Shown here piece by piece: positions 21,852 through 33,975 of a stretch of 64,000 bases of DNA. Location: positions 1 through 64,000 of the forward strand of contig JAACJK010000012.1 of assembly GCA_013368325.1 (NCBI GenBank), in the 5' to 3' direction. The stretch's first letter is position 1. Each line of letters starts with the position of its first letter. Both the position numbers and the translations under genes were made by a program. The notes under the pieces are model-generated. The model was given only the letters and a program-made list of their open reading frames with translations. It searched no databases and was not told where the DNA came from. Source of the stretch: Ephemerocybe angulata. Its lineage: Eukaryota > Basidiomycota > Agaricomycetes > Agaricales > Psathyrellaceae.

Positions 21852-24800
21852 ATGGCCACTATATCCACGGCTCTCCGCCACTTCAAGGAGCCCAGTAAAG
21901 AGCAGTTGACCCATACGTTCTTCTCGATACCACCGGCGCTAGATGGAACCCTGGACAAGTCGGAGGAAGTGGAGGGGATGGAGATCAACGCGGTGCTCAG
22001 TCTCGGGGAAGCTGTAGAGGACTCCTATGTGAGCCACGAACACTGTGCTGGCCAGCGAACGATTCTAAATGTTATCACAGGCAGGAAAACTACATATCAT
22101 GGCTCCTTTCCTGGCGTTTGCATCGCTTGACCGGAAATCTGTGCGGTTCACGATACCGCTTTCGACGATCCGGAGAGTCGAGAGGCTGAACGCGAGAGCG
22201 GGGATCTACGCTTTGAGCCTCCTCACATGGCACGGGATGAAGCTCGTCGTGCAGCTCACATCGCTGCGGCCGACCGCCGACTTGTTCTGCTCCCTGCTGA
22301 AAGATGCTCTGAAGCTGGAACTGCAGCGGGGGCAGATGAAATTGGTCAAATCATTCGTCAAGACGTGCTACTCGGAGGTCCTCGTTAGCAACTCCTCGTC
22401 AGCGCCCGAGAACGAGCGCGAGGACGGGAGTCTCGACGATCAAATCCCTAACTCTGAAGAGATTACGTACCATGGCGGTCTGGGACTCAAGTTCAAATTC
22501 CCCGGTGATCCAAAGAAGTGCGTGCGTATCCATTGGATTGGGGGCCCCGACTAATTCGCGCGTAGACTACGAGAGACCTCCAAAATCAAGCTTTGGACAA
22601 CCTACCTCAAAAGTTAGTTCGTCAGCAAACGTCTGTCATTTACGTTCACGAGACTGACATTTAATGTCTACTAGCTCATGGCCGGAACCTTACCCTGCTC
22701 CGATATCCGCAGTATACGCGACTAGTCCAGGTTGGCCTTCCAAATCGACTACGTGGGGAGATGTGGGAGGTCCTTTCGGGGTCGATCTATCTTCGATTTG
22801 CGAACCCAGGTTACTACGAGCGCCTATTGGAGGAACACAAAGGTACCACGAGCACGAGCACGGAAGATATTGAAAAGGACTTACATCGAAGCTTGCCTGA
22901 ATACGCTGGATACCAGAGCGAAGTTGGAATCAACTCGCTGCGCAGGGTGCTGCAAGCGTATTCATTCAAGAACCCTGAGCTAGGATATTGTCAAGCGATG
23001 AACATCCTCGCTGCAGCAATCCTGATCTATATGTCAGAAGAGCAAGCGTTCTGGCTTCTTGAAATCCTCTGCGACAGACTCTTACCAGGATACTATGCGT
23101 AAGTGAGGTTCAGAATTGCGAATGGTACACTCTTAAACCATTTGACAGACCCTCTATGCACGGCACCATGCTAGACCAGCGGGTGTTTGAGTCACTGGTT
23201 CAGCGGTGTCTGCCGATGATCCATGAACACTTCCAAGAAGTCGACGTACAACTCTCCGTCGCATCTTTACCGTGGTTCCTCAGCCTATACATCAACAGCA
23301 TGCCCATGGTGTTCGCGTTCAGAATCGTGGATTGCTTCTTCTGCATGGGGCCGAAGGTCTTGTTCCAAGTAGGGTGCGCGGTTTGACCTCTTTACTGAAC
23401 TACGAACTAACTTTCCTTTCAGCTTGGGTATGCCTTTGTAATTGTTTCTAGTCTCATCACTCAACATTATTCCCAGCCATTCTGAAAATTAATGGCGAAA
23501 AGCTACTCCAAATCCAAGATGACGGTGGTTTCCTCAAGTACGCTGAAATGACATTCAGGGCAACATGTTGCTAATATCTCTTTAGCCTGATGCGCGACTA
23601 CTTCGCCTCCCTAGGCGAGTCCGCACATCCCGACTCCCCCGACCCCCGCGCCCGTGCTATCACCAACTTCCAAGAGCTTCTCCTCGTCTCCTTCCGCGAA
23701 TTCTCCGTCATCTCCGACGAAACCATCCTCTCTGAACGCAAACGTTACCGTAGCGAGATCATCCACAGCATCGAGTCCTTCGCCAAGCGGTCGGCGATCA
23801 GGAATTTGCGTACCTTTGGCCGCTTTACGAAGGAACAGGTAGGGTTTGTGTACGATGCTTTGTACAAGGCGATGTGCTTGGTGCCCCCGCCGCCAACGAG
23901 TGCGCCGCCTCCGACGTTGTTTACGACTGGGGATGGGAGCGAGGAGAAGCCTGAGACGAGGATTGAGTTGAAGACGTTTAGACATCTTTTGAGTGAGGTT
24001 GCGACTTGGGCGAGGGACGAGAAGATCGTGATGAATGGGTTCCAGGTTTGTCTCTGCAGCTACTATGCAACCCTTTTTTCGGCGGCTAATTGTAGATGTG
24101 CAGCAACGCATTGATCGCGAAGTCGCCGAACACGAATTCATTGACAGGCTCTTCTACTTCTGGGATGTAGGTTGTCGCGGCGCTTTGTCTTTCCAGGTAT
24201 GAGCAAAATATCTCGTACCTGCGCGTAGTCACTAACGTTGTGCCCGTTGTCAGGATATCGTTCTTGGTCTGGACGGCGTCATGTTCAACGACCTCATGGA
24301 GAATATTGAATGGTTCTTCAACCTGCACGATAAGAATAAAGACGGCTATCTGACGAAGGACGAAGTTTTGGTTCTTTCTGAGTCGCTTTTGGTAAGCTAC
24401 CACCGTAGTTATCTGATGGGAGACACGATGCCTATTTTCCTTCTTTTAGTTCATCTTCCGCTTTGAAGTTGGTGATGCGTACCTCGGTGCCGTGAGCCGA
24501 TTCATGACCAACGCCTTTGAGTACGGTGACGCCCTTCTTCCGCGGCCTGAACCAACGCAGGGTGAAGATGGCGAGCGGGCGTCGTCTCCGCCGCCAATCG
24601 AGTCAAATCAGCCTTACCTCAACCTTGCAACGCAAGTACTCCTCCCAGCAGCAACGTTTACTTAAATTAATCCTTCACCCTTCTAGCTTCCGTATGGTCG
24701 TCCTAGCCGACGAAATCCTCGAATCCTTCTTCGAAACCGACCTTCGCAACTCCTTCAAACTGGTCCCCCTCCCCGAGATGGAGCTACCGATCTCGAGCAC

Positions 24801-25471
24801 CGGCCTCCTGGGCGACATCTGGTCCTCCATCGCGACGGACACCAACAAGAAGATGTTCAACATGTTTACGGACGAGATTGGGAAGACGATTGGGCGGCAC
24901 CAGGTTATCCACAGGCCGAGCATCGGGCGGTATACCACGCTGGAGGAGCCCAAGGCGAGAGAGAGTCTGCTCACGCCGTCCATGCGCAAGTCCGCTTCGA
25001 AGTCGAGCCTCAAGAGCTCCGCTGCTGCGTCTACCTCGACGGTGTCGACGGCGGTCGGGGATGCGGCCCCGCGGCCGGCGTCGTCGGCGTCGTCGCTCAC
25101 GGTGAACGTGCCGTCCCCTGCGCAGCTCGCGAGTGCGAAGAGCGCGCTGGGCAGTGTGCCGGAGAGCGGGAGCTTGTCGGCGATGCCGATGATGAAGGCC
25201 GCGAGGGACGCGGCGCTCATGGAGCGCACGCCGTTCGCGATTGATAATGCGCAGGACGGGGATGAAGATGAGGATGATTTCTTCGATGATGATGAGGAGG
25301 ATGACCAAGTTCTTGATGAGGTCGATGCGTTTTTGGAGGCGCATGATTCTGGGTTGACTGAGGCGGATAAGAAGGTTGCGCAAGGTGAGGTTCCTTTGAC
25401 AGACTGTTTTTGGTGGTTTATTGACGACTTTTTCATGTGTAGATCTACTTAAAGCTGAGCCTGTGAAGTAG
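21852..25471 (+). CDS. GRAM-TBC-EF-hand Rab GTPase-activating protein (TBC1D8/9, yeast Mdr1/Gyp2 type)
   Basis: Multi-exon gene (at least ten exons). The N-terminal GRAM/PH-like part reads FTIPLSTIRRVERLNARAGIY and ends before a SFVKTCYSEVL helix. The TBC domain follows: VGLPNRLRGEMWEVLSG, then EDIEKDLHRSLPE with the catalytic arginine, and LGYCQAMNILAAAILIY with the glutamine finger; ASLPWFLSLYIN and FRIVDCFF mark its second half. A canonical EF-hand loop occurs near 24320 (DKNKDGYLTKDE). The C-terminus is Ser/Ala-rich with an acidic run and ends DLLKAEPVK after a last small exon. Such proteins speed GTP hydrolysis by Rab/Ypt GTPases in membrane traffic. The N-terminus is shorter than in animal TBC1D9, so an upstream exon may be missing. 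Confidence 0.85.
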
Positions 25472-26770
25472 AGCGACGAGTTGTTGGTGACGCGGTGACT
25501 TTTAATTAAGGAGCATGTGTCGTACATATAGGTATAGATTATTATTGAAAGTACTGTGTCGGACGGACATTATGCATTGGATGGATGGCCGTCGGAATAT
25601 CAAATAGTATAGTATATCTTCTTGTGTTAGGGTGGGGGTGGGATGGCGTGGCATAGGGGGTACGTACGATTATGTAGGATACTATGAAGTTTAGGAAGGC
25701 GGGATCGGAGAGGGGTGTGATGAGGAGGGGCGAGTCTGAGAGGTTGACCAGCGCTCGGAAGGCATCGTGCGAGGCGGACTGTGATTCATTAGATTACATC
25801 CAGCTATGAAGGGATTGTGTGCGCACGAGCTGGTCTCTGCAGAGCAATTTCAGGTCGCGGATGACATCACTCTCCTTCGCCTTCTGCAGCCCTCCTCCGC
25901 CGAGGCCCTTGAAGAAGATAGAGTTCCTGTAGGGGCCCCGAGGACCGTCTGCGGCAGGAGATTTTCGAGGGCGCGCTGCCTCGCCTGGGGATTTCTGTCG
26001 TGCAGGAACCAAGCAGGAACTGGACGAGCTGGGGCCGGGGAAGCGGGGTCGGACTCTCGGGCAACGCATGATGGACACTGGAAGCTGACCTCGAGCAATT
26101 GCGCCAACATCTACTGGAATACCTGATCTGTAAGTACTTTCGGACTTAAACCTAAGATATGAAATCGCCACAGAAGGCTAGATTGGAGCCTTTGGAAATG
26201 TATTCAAGTTGAGCTTTGACCTTGGGTGACCCCGTGGTCAATATATTCAATGTACAGCCAGGCATGCCGTGTGCGAGTGTGATGCCTTCCCAATGGCTTC
26301 CTTGTTGTTCTCTGGACTTAAACGTGGTATTCTAACGACATAATCAGCTCTATTATTGCATACTACACATTAATATACAACAACTTCTACGGTCCCGCGC
26401 CAATCACCCTCCAGAGAGGGCTCGGAGGAGGGTGGGCGCCTAACCAGACCGCCCGCACGTGCGTCCGGGATATGGACCTAATCGGGAAAGTGCCACGGTG
26501 CCAAGGCCGGGGCATCCCCGTTGCCGGCCCACCTTACCCTATCATTTCTTGCGCAACCCTACTCTTTTCGCGCAACCCTATCATATTTGTTTTTTTTCTC
26601 TAACCCTATCACTACTACAACGGTCATCCCCCAGGCTAGGGAGAGGAAGAGCTCAGGAGAAAACCGGCAAATTGCTCGGCGATCAAATTGACGAGAAAAA
26701 ATTACGTAATGTACCAAATAGGCCCTATGTCGACAAAACCTGTCCAGGAATATTCTGTAATTCTCAAAGG
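25472..26770. other. Intergenic, no supported gene
   Basis: About 1.3 kb. A 106-125 codon overlap of frames at 25794-26171 on both strands is GC-rich and unconvincing. At 26555-26620 the words GCGCAACCCTA and AACCCTATC recur, giving a weakly telomere-like texture but no tandem array. Confidence 0.35.
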
Positions 26771-28062
26771 ATGCGTAGTTGGTGTTCCCGTTACGGGACC
26801 TTGGTGGTTGGCTTGAGGGACCGAGAAAGAGGAAGTGAAAGAAGGCAGGGTGGCAGCTATCATAGCGAAGACGATAGCACCCCTGACAGCATTTCCCACC
26901 ATCTACACCCAATGCTGAAAGTCACACTGGCAGTCACCAACATTGTGGAGATTGCTTACCTGGGCCTGTGTTTTCAACGTAACTATTTGTGACGCCTCGC
27001 AAAATTAGATGAATTATGAACATTTGGGTACTGAGTATCGCTACTGTTACATTTCTACACTTTGAACTGAAAGGGAACAAAAAGCAACTCTTCCTACAAC
27101 TCTGCACTCAGATGAACAATATCCGCGACGATCTCCTTCATCTTTAAATTCCCAAACCCCTCCTGAGAAAGGATATTAACATCCCAGCCTGCCACTTCCA
27201 AGAAATTGGGAAGAAGTGGGCTCTGGGATCCAACTCTGCACTCAGGCAAACAATATCCCCGATGATCTCCTTCATCTTCCAAAATCCCTCCTGGGAAAGG
27301 ATATCAATATCCCAGGCCCCTTCCAAGAAATTTAAATTGGGAGGAAGGGGGCTTGGTGGGTCTTCAGATACAGGTTCGATAACACCAGTTGCAACATCAC
27401 CACAGTAAACGCGCAGAGATGTGCCCAGCAAGCTCAATCCCCACAGGTGAGGCAAGGGGCAATCATTGAGATTGGATGTATGATCATATCGGTGCTGGGA
27501 TGCATAATCATACCGCTGGTGCATCCGACGGTCTGCTTCGAGCCGTAGGTCGGCTCTGGTAGCCCAGGCAGGATCTTGGATGTCGAAGATGAGTACCGGG
27601 CGAAATTTGCGCGACATTGATTTTTGATAGACACGGACGACTGAAGGCAAGGCATATTTGGTGTCAGAGGCCCAGGGCCCGGAAAGAAGGCCCTGGTAAC
27701 CGACAAAAAAACCCGAGTCATAGGCAGGGAAGCCAAAACAATACCAGAACATGTCGGGATATACGTCACAATAACGGTTCACAAGTGATCGGAAGTCTGG
27801 CTGACTCCAGGCCCAAGCCTCATCTTCGTGGCAACTTCTATCAAAGTGCTCGAGCAAGAAGTCAGGCCACGCTGCATCAGTTATTGCGGAGCGAAGCGAA
27901 GCAATTACTGGGTTTCTGTGCGTGGGTGGGTGACAAATGAAGGGGGTCGGCTCTGGCGGCCAAATACGGCCAAATCGACTTTGCATGCCCGAACCGCCCG
28001 AGCCATAATTGAAACGCGTATATCTCTGTAATACTGGCACCTATGACTCTAGAATTTGAACA

Positions 28063-28485
28063 GTGTATCTCGCCGTACATCTACTACAGGAATATCGAAA
28101 AGTATTGAGAGAAATAGGATTTGTGGTTGAGAATTCAGGTCCATATGGTTTGTGCAGCGGAACGGACGCGCGGAATGTGCATCAATCCGACGCGACGCGC
28201 TTCGCGTCGCGTCTTGCTCGCCGGTTCTACCTCCTGAATCTTCAATACTTGAAGCAACACAAACATGCCTTACTTCTGAAGAAAATAAAGCTGGGACTCG
28301 GAAAGAAGGAGTTCTCGACTGGGCTAACATTTGTTGGTCTCTCGAGGGTTGCATCGTTCAAGGACATCATGATTGTTGATACTTTGGACTACTCTCGAAT
28401 TGCGAAACTTGGTGGCAAGTACTTACAATACCGTCTCGTAGACTACGCACGTCGTTACCAGTTGCCAAATCCACCAAATGCATGA
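28063..28485 (+). pseudogene. C-terminal fragment of a Pif1-like (Helitron) helicase
   Basis: The second half reads KKEFSTGLTFVGLSRVASF (helicase motif VI region: FxxGLTFVxLSRV), then DYSRIAKLGGKYLQYRLVDY, the usual end of Pif1/Helitron helicases in fungi. The first half is not recognisable and contains the GACGCGACGC...GCGTCGCGTC hairpin at about 28188-28212. No helicase motifs I-IV are present, so this is a relic within the 699-bp element. Confidence 0.65.
28188..28212. repeat. Near-perfect short palindrome (hairpin)
   Basis: Two 10-nt arms, GACGCGACGC and GCGTCGCGTC, flank a loop of about 5 nt containing CTT. GC-only stems of this kind are typical of Helitron subterminal hairpins. Confidence 0.6.
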
Positions 28486-28800
28486 TCCCAGATATGAAGA
28501 TAACTCGCCTTTCGGATATCATCTTGAGTGGCTCTCTGACTCCTTCGCTCCGCGAAGGGCCGACGCGGACCAATTACATGTTAAATGGCATGCTGATTAT
28601 GGTGTCAGCGAGTTGTGACTGGGAATAAGTAGAATGCATGGAAATGGACTCGTACTTACATGATGTGACTGGTAAGGTGGTGGGACTGAAGGAATGAGTT
28701 CTAGTAGTGCCATTATATACAAGTTAGCTCGGGAGTGAGTGAGACTCCTGGCTCCACACCGTGACACAAAACCTGAGATGACTCAGAAGGAACTGAATCA

Positions 28801-28980
28801 ATGCTCGGCCATGTATTGTGCCTCTGGTTCCGAAGCCATACATCCTCCACCCCGCCCAACGCATTCATCCTTCTCGACTCCTCCTTCGTCAAGTAGCAGT
28901 ACTTCTCGCAGGAGGTCAACCACCACTCGACGCTCTCCAAGGTCATTGCAGACAAGCGCGAACTAGCAGTCGGGCACGCC
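28801..28980 (+). pseudogene. Broken copy of the minus-strand gene at 39754-40375
   Basis: Reads ATG CTC GGC CAT where the other copy has ATG TTC GGC CAT. It lacks 4 nt soon after, gains 1 nt before PPNAFILLDSSF so the frame returns, then has TAG where the intact copy has CAG (after SSFVK), and loses homology after about 28940. The start is divergent from the broken gene at 28713, as in the right arm. Confidence 0.6.
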
Positions 28981-29429
28981 TGATACGCTGACAGTACGCG
29001 GCACGCTCCTCGTGCCCGGTGCGACCCAATATAATCGAGATCGCACACGAACCCCAATCGCATCATCGTCGATATCGATCCTCAACATCCCAACAAACAC
29101 CCTGTACGCCCCGCCCATCTATCCTCTCAGGACAGCAGCAGGCACCGAGTCTCGACATCCTCTCGCTATCAGCATCGACACTGCTGTCCTCCGCTGTCCT
29201 GCTCATAGAGCGGATGGTGACGAGTCTAGTGCGGGGTTGAGAAACGGTCCTGTGATTAATGGGAAGATGACTGATGAGGCTGGTCCCATCTAATTTCCGT
29301 ACATTTCTAGGATATATAGGTAGTACAAGCGACAGAGATACGGGTACAAAAAATTGGTATTTGGCGGCGCGTTACAATAAGTCATGCGAAGAATGGTGAT
29401 AGAAGGAGAAGACAAGAGAGCAAGAGGTG
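28981..29429. other. Spacer to the WD40 gene
   Basis: About 450 bp beyond the arm. Short frames on the plus strand (29012-29293) are unsupported. It includes the 3' flank of the WD40 gene. Confidence 0.35.
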
Positions 29430-31147
<1,718 letters not shown>

Positions 31148-32158
31148 ACTGTCAATATCTGTCAGATGAGCGAGTTGGTACGAAGCGCCGAGCAAGGTTT
31201 GTCGACCCCAAAAGGGGAAAACAACTCCTCTTGAAATATCACGGCCAAAGCCGAAGGACCCACATGATCCAATCAAAGCTTGGTTCATCCTAAACGCTCT
31301 GCTCGCGCCCCGCCGTGCCCCTCCCGCTGAACTTTGCAAATATCTGCATTTCGAGTGCCAGATACGGGCTCTACGTCGACAATGGTCCAGGGCCGTACCT
31401 TACTCGAGGCCTTTGCTGACCTGATCCACCAGAATATCAAAGAAAGCCGGCATCCTCCGGCCTCCCTAAGGCTCCCTTGTGTTGATTCTGCCACAGGCGT
31501 TGACAGAACACGGCCCCGATCCGGCACAGAAAATCTAGCTCTGGGGTTCCTGACGATCTCATCCCCCGATCTCTCTTTCCTGATCAATCCATCTAACGTA
31601 CCCTGGGCGCCTCTGGGTACTGGTACTGCCTTTCCTAAGTGCGTTCAGAACAACTTAGAGCCCCAGGATATGTTTGAAAACATTTTCCTTGAGTTTCGTC
31701 AAACTATGACAGCATCCTCATGTCGTAGTCCCTCTAACGTTTCCATATATGTTCTTCTCAAGTCTTACCTGCCGCGTCTCCACAGACAATTGCCTTCGCG
31801 AAGGCGCTAATTTCCGATTCCAATGGCTTCATCGACAACTCCACATCAAGCTCTCCACCTCGAAGCCAAAGTGGGAACAGGTTCCTCGAACAGATCTGCT
31901 ATCTCAATGCAGCCTATGTGGTCTCGATTTTGCCAAAATAGGATGTATCCTCGATGTGGCCGACGCGACTTGAATAATATTCTCCGGCGACAAACTCTTG
32001 AATGGTTGATCTCCGATCTCTTGGCGAAAAGGGAACGTCGCTATATTAACTTACGCACAGAATCTACTCTTTCGTTGGAGCTCACCGTTCGCGTTCTGCC
32101 TCCTACACACTCCCTCCGCTCACACACTCTTTCCATTTACCTCTCGCTGCACTTCACT
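31148..32158 (+). promoter_or_regulatory. Divergent promoter between WDR5/Swd3 and the TEA factor
   Basis: About 1 kb. A 158-codon frame at 31334-31810 (with MVQGRTLLEAFADLIHQN) could be a small gene, an upstream frame in a long leader of the TEA gene, or chance; no homology is recognised. The last 100 bp before 32159 is pyrimidine-rich, as in transcription start regions of fungi. Confidence 0.35.
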
Positions 32159-33975
32159 ATGCACTCTAACCAGAACATCGACCCATCCGCCTCCGTCAAC
32201 AACTTCTGCCAATCCATGTACACCTCCTCGCCTCTCACCGACTTCGCCCTCGGAGACGACGGCAGGTCCAACTCCCAGCACGCCCACCGCCGCTCCAGAG
32301 CGAACACTGGCCGCAAAAACTGGAAGACACTCAAGTCCGAGAAGAGGGAAGCCGTCTGGCCTGACCATCTCGAAGAGGCCCTCCTGGAAGGTAGATACTC
32401 CTCAACACCTCTCCACTCTCTAGTCTAATAGCCCCCCGATAGCTTTGGAACGTTATCGCCCAACCTCCTCGAAAGACCCCCGCCGTCTTCGCCGCTTCCC
32501 CAGGCGCAATGCCTTTATCTCTGAGTTTATCAAGCGCAAGACTAACGTGGGCCGTACGCCTAAGCAAGTAGGCAGTCGCCTCCAGCAACTTCGCGAGACT
32601 TGCACCGACCAGCGAGGTAAGACCAAAGACTCGTTATCACTGTTCAACAAGACTGACCTCCGGGATCTAGTTATTCGCTTGATCGTCTCTCGGGATTTCG
32701 ATGCCCCGGACCGCCTCGCTGCGGCTCAGGCGCTCCTCGTGCCAAGCCCTGCGATGCTCAACTCGAGGACTGCTCCCGACCTCCGCATCAACACCTCGAT
32801 GCCGGAGTACTCCCCGACGTCCTCCAACACCACTTCGGCTGGGCTCACTTCCTCTCTGTCGATCGACTCGCTCAACCTTGACCCCTACGACTACCCCACC
32901 ACTCCATTCTCTGACGACTTCGAACAGTTGTCCGTCCGCTCGTCTCCCTCAGCAGGAGGCACCTGGCCGCACGCCTATGTGCACATCGACCTTGTCTCCG
33001 CCTCGAGCAACGCCTATCGTCAGTCATCTCTGGAATCAAGCACCACCTTCACCCTGGATCTCGACGAGTCGGGCCTGACCGATTCCCCTGTCTTGAATGG
33101 ACCGGAGGCCTGGAAGTGGCAGCGGCGCATGTGCATTACCTCCGCTGTTCCCGTCTGCTACCACACTCCCTCGGTGACCTTCAGCTCCTCCATCTTGTCA
33201 CCCAACGTCAACTACGAGTCGCTCTTCCGCGTTCAACGGGGCGACAAGGTCGTCTATGAGGAGTTTACGCAACTTGAGCTCGTCTCTGAGCCCCACTGCC
33301 GCCCCTCGCTCTTCCGCAGCAGCGTTTTGCCCAAGTACTGGGGCACCGTCTCCAACAAGCCTTCCGGTGAGCATCTGTCAAACTCTGTCTCTACTGCACC
33401 TTTTCCTGTTCGCTTCTTGGTTCCGTGTTGCTAATCACCTGCCCAACACAGATTTGAATCAGTACATGATCATTCAAGATATCTACGAGTCCGCCGCCGC
33501 GACGGATCGAAGAATCGTCGACCCCATCTACACCGTCGTCTTCAACTTCGACTGCTCCATCCCCGCTTCCGAACAAAACCCTTCCAGTCAGCAGCATCGC
33601 GTCACCAGCACTCCTGGCGGCGCGACTTCGTCCAGCTCCCCCGTCTCGTACTTCTCGTCGCCTCCATACGAGGCTGCCCCGCTTATGAGCGACGACAACA
33701 TCCGCATCCCGCTCGCGCCGATCATGACTAACACCAGCCATCTTCACAACAACACCTCGTCCGTTGGGGACCTCCTCAACTACGACGCGGTGGGCGACTA
33801 CGGCTCGATGCTTCCCCCTATCAACGTCGTCGATGCGACTTGGTTTGCCTCTGGCACATACCTGCAGCCCCCGGCTCAGAGCCAGTTTTACTCGGCGAAC
33901 GGGGTGTATAACCCTGGTATGCAGGGAGCGATGGACGGGGAGGGGTTTGGATACTCTAACCTCTATCCGTTCTAA
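32159..33975 (+). CDS. TEA/ATTS-domain transcription factor (Tec1/AbaA type, 541 aa)
   Basis: Four exons (32159-32390, 32443-32616, 32671-33366, 33452-33975), all joining in phase. The DNA-binding TEA domain spans about residues 60-135: REAVWPDHLEEALLEALERY, then GRTPKQVGSRLQQLRETC, the recognition helix region. The first intron falls in the middle of the domain. The rest is Ser/Thr/Pro-rich. It also has a beta-rich middle (KVVYEEFTQLELVSEPHC) that may correspond to the C-terminal activation or partner-binding region of TEA factors. Fungal TEA proteins control filamentous growth, conidiation or mating-related programmes; the target here cannot be deduced. It is the divergent neighbour of WDR5/Swd3. 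Confidence 0.85.

Larger units (their letters stand above)
27884..28582 (+). mobile_element. 699-bp Helitron-like insertion
   Basis: The empty site is preserved in the other arm (40662-40680): TTTGTAACTGATGC there is split here into AAATGG on one side and CAGTTA on the other. The element starts TTGCGGAGCGAAGCGAAGC and ends with a short hairpin region CTTCGCTCCGCGAAGG followed by ACCAATTACATGTT. The word CAATTAC lies near both ends. No long terminal inverted repeat and no clear target duplication are seen. Inside is a fragment of a Pif1-type helicase ending about 100 bp before the right end. A helicase 3' part, then a hairpin near the terminus, without TIRs or TSD, is what a truncated or non-autonomous Helitron looks like. 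Confidence 0.6.
27144..28713 (-). pseudogene. Broken copy of the gene at 40526-41391
   Basis: The original start is the ATG at 28713-28711 (MALLELIPSVPPPYQ), 11 nt shorter in its first exon than the intact copy. After the intron acceptor the frame meets ATGCCATTT and then the 699-bp insertion, which separates the start from ITDAAWPDFLLEHF onward. A 298-codon frame still runs from 28040 to 27144, but its first 50 or so residues are translated from inserted DNA. The remainder matches the other copy closely: GFFVGYQGLLSGPWASDTKY, VLIFDIQDPAWATRADLRLE, CPLPHLWGLSLLGTSLRVY. The family is a lineage-specific one; the VLIFDIQ strand followed by ADRRMxQRYD recalls a PD-(D/E)XK-like fold, which is inference only. 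Confidence 0.65.
26770..28970. repeat. Left arm of a segmental inverted duplication
   Basis: Nearly the whole stretch, apart from insertions, is matched in reverse complement at about 40190-41690. Shared landmarks are the tail encoding TNIVEIAYLGLCFQ, a 3' region around TGAACATTTGGGT, the long coding block RADLRLEADRRM...LGTSLRVY, the 5' leader with GTAAGTAC, and the partner gene beginning near 28801. Arm-specific differences are a 74-bp extra segment at 26807-26880, the 699-bp insertion at 27884-28582, and divergence in the middle of the coding block. Confidence 0.8.

Noticed and set aside
24784..25527. Long Arg-rich minus-strand frame opposite the TBC gene
   Set aside because: It is the antisense shadow of a GC-rich Ser/Ala coding region; the plus strand carries the homologous protein.
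25794..26171. Overlapping 106 and 125 codon frames after the TBC gene
   Set aside because: GC-rich patch open on both strands, no domain, no splice continuation.
26555..26620. AACCCTA-like words suggesting an interstitial telomere repeat
   Set aside because: Copies are scattered and interrupted rather than tandem; base composition of a pyrimidine-rich tract explains them.
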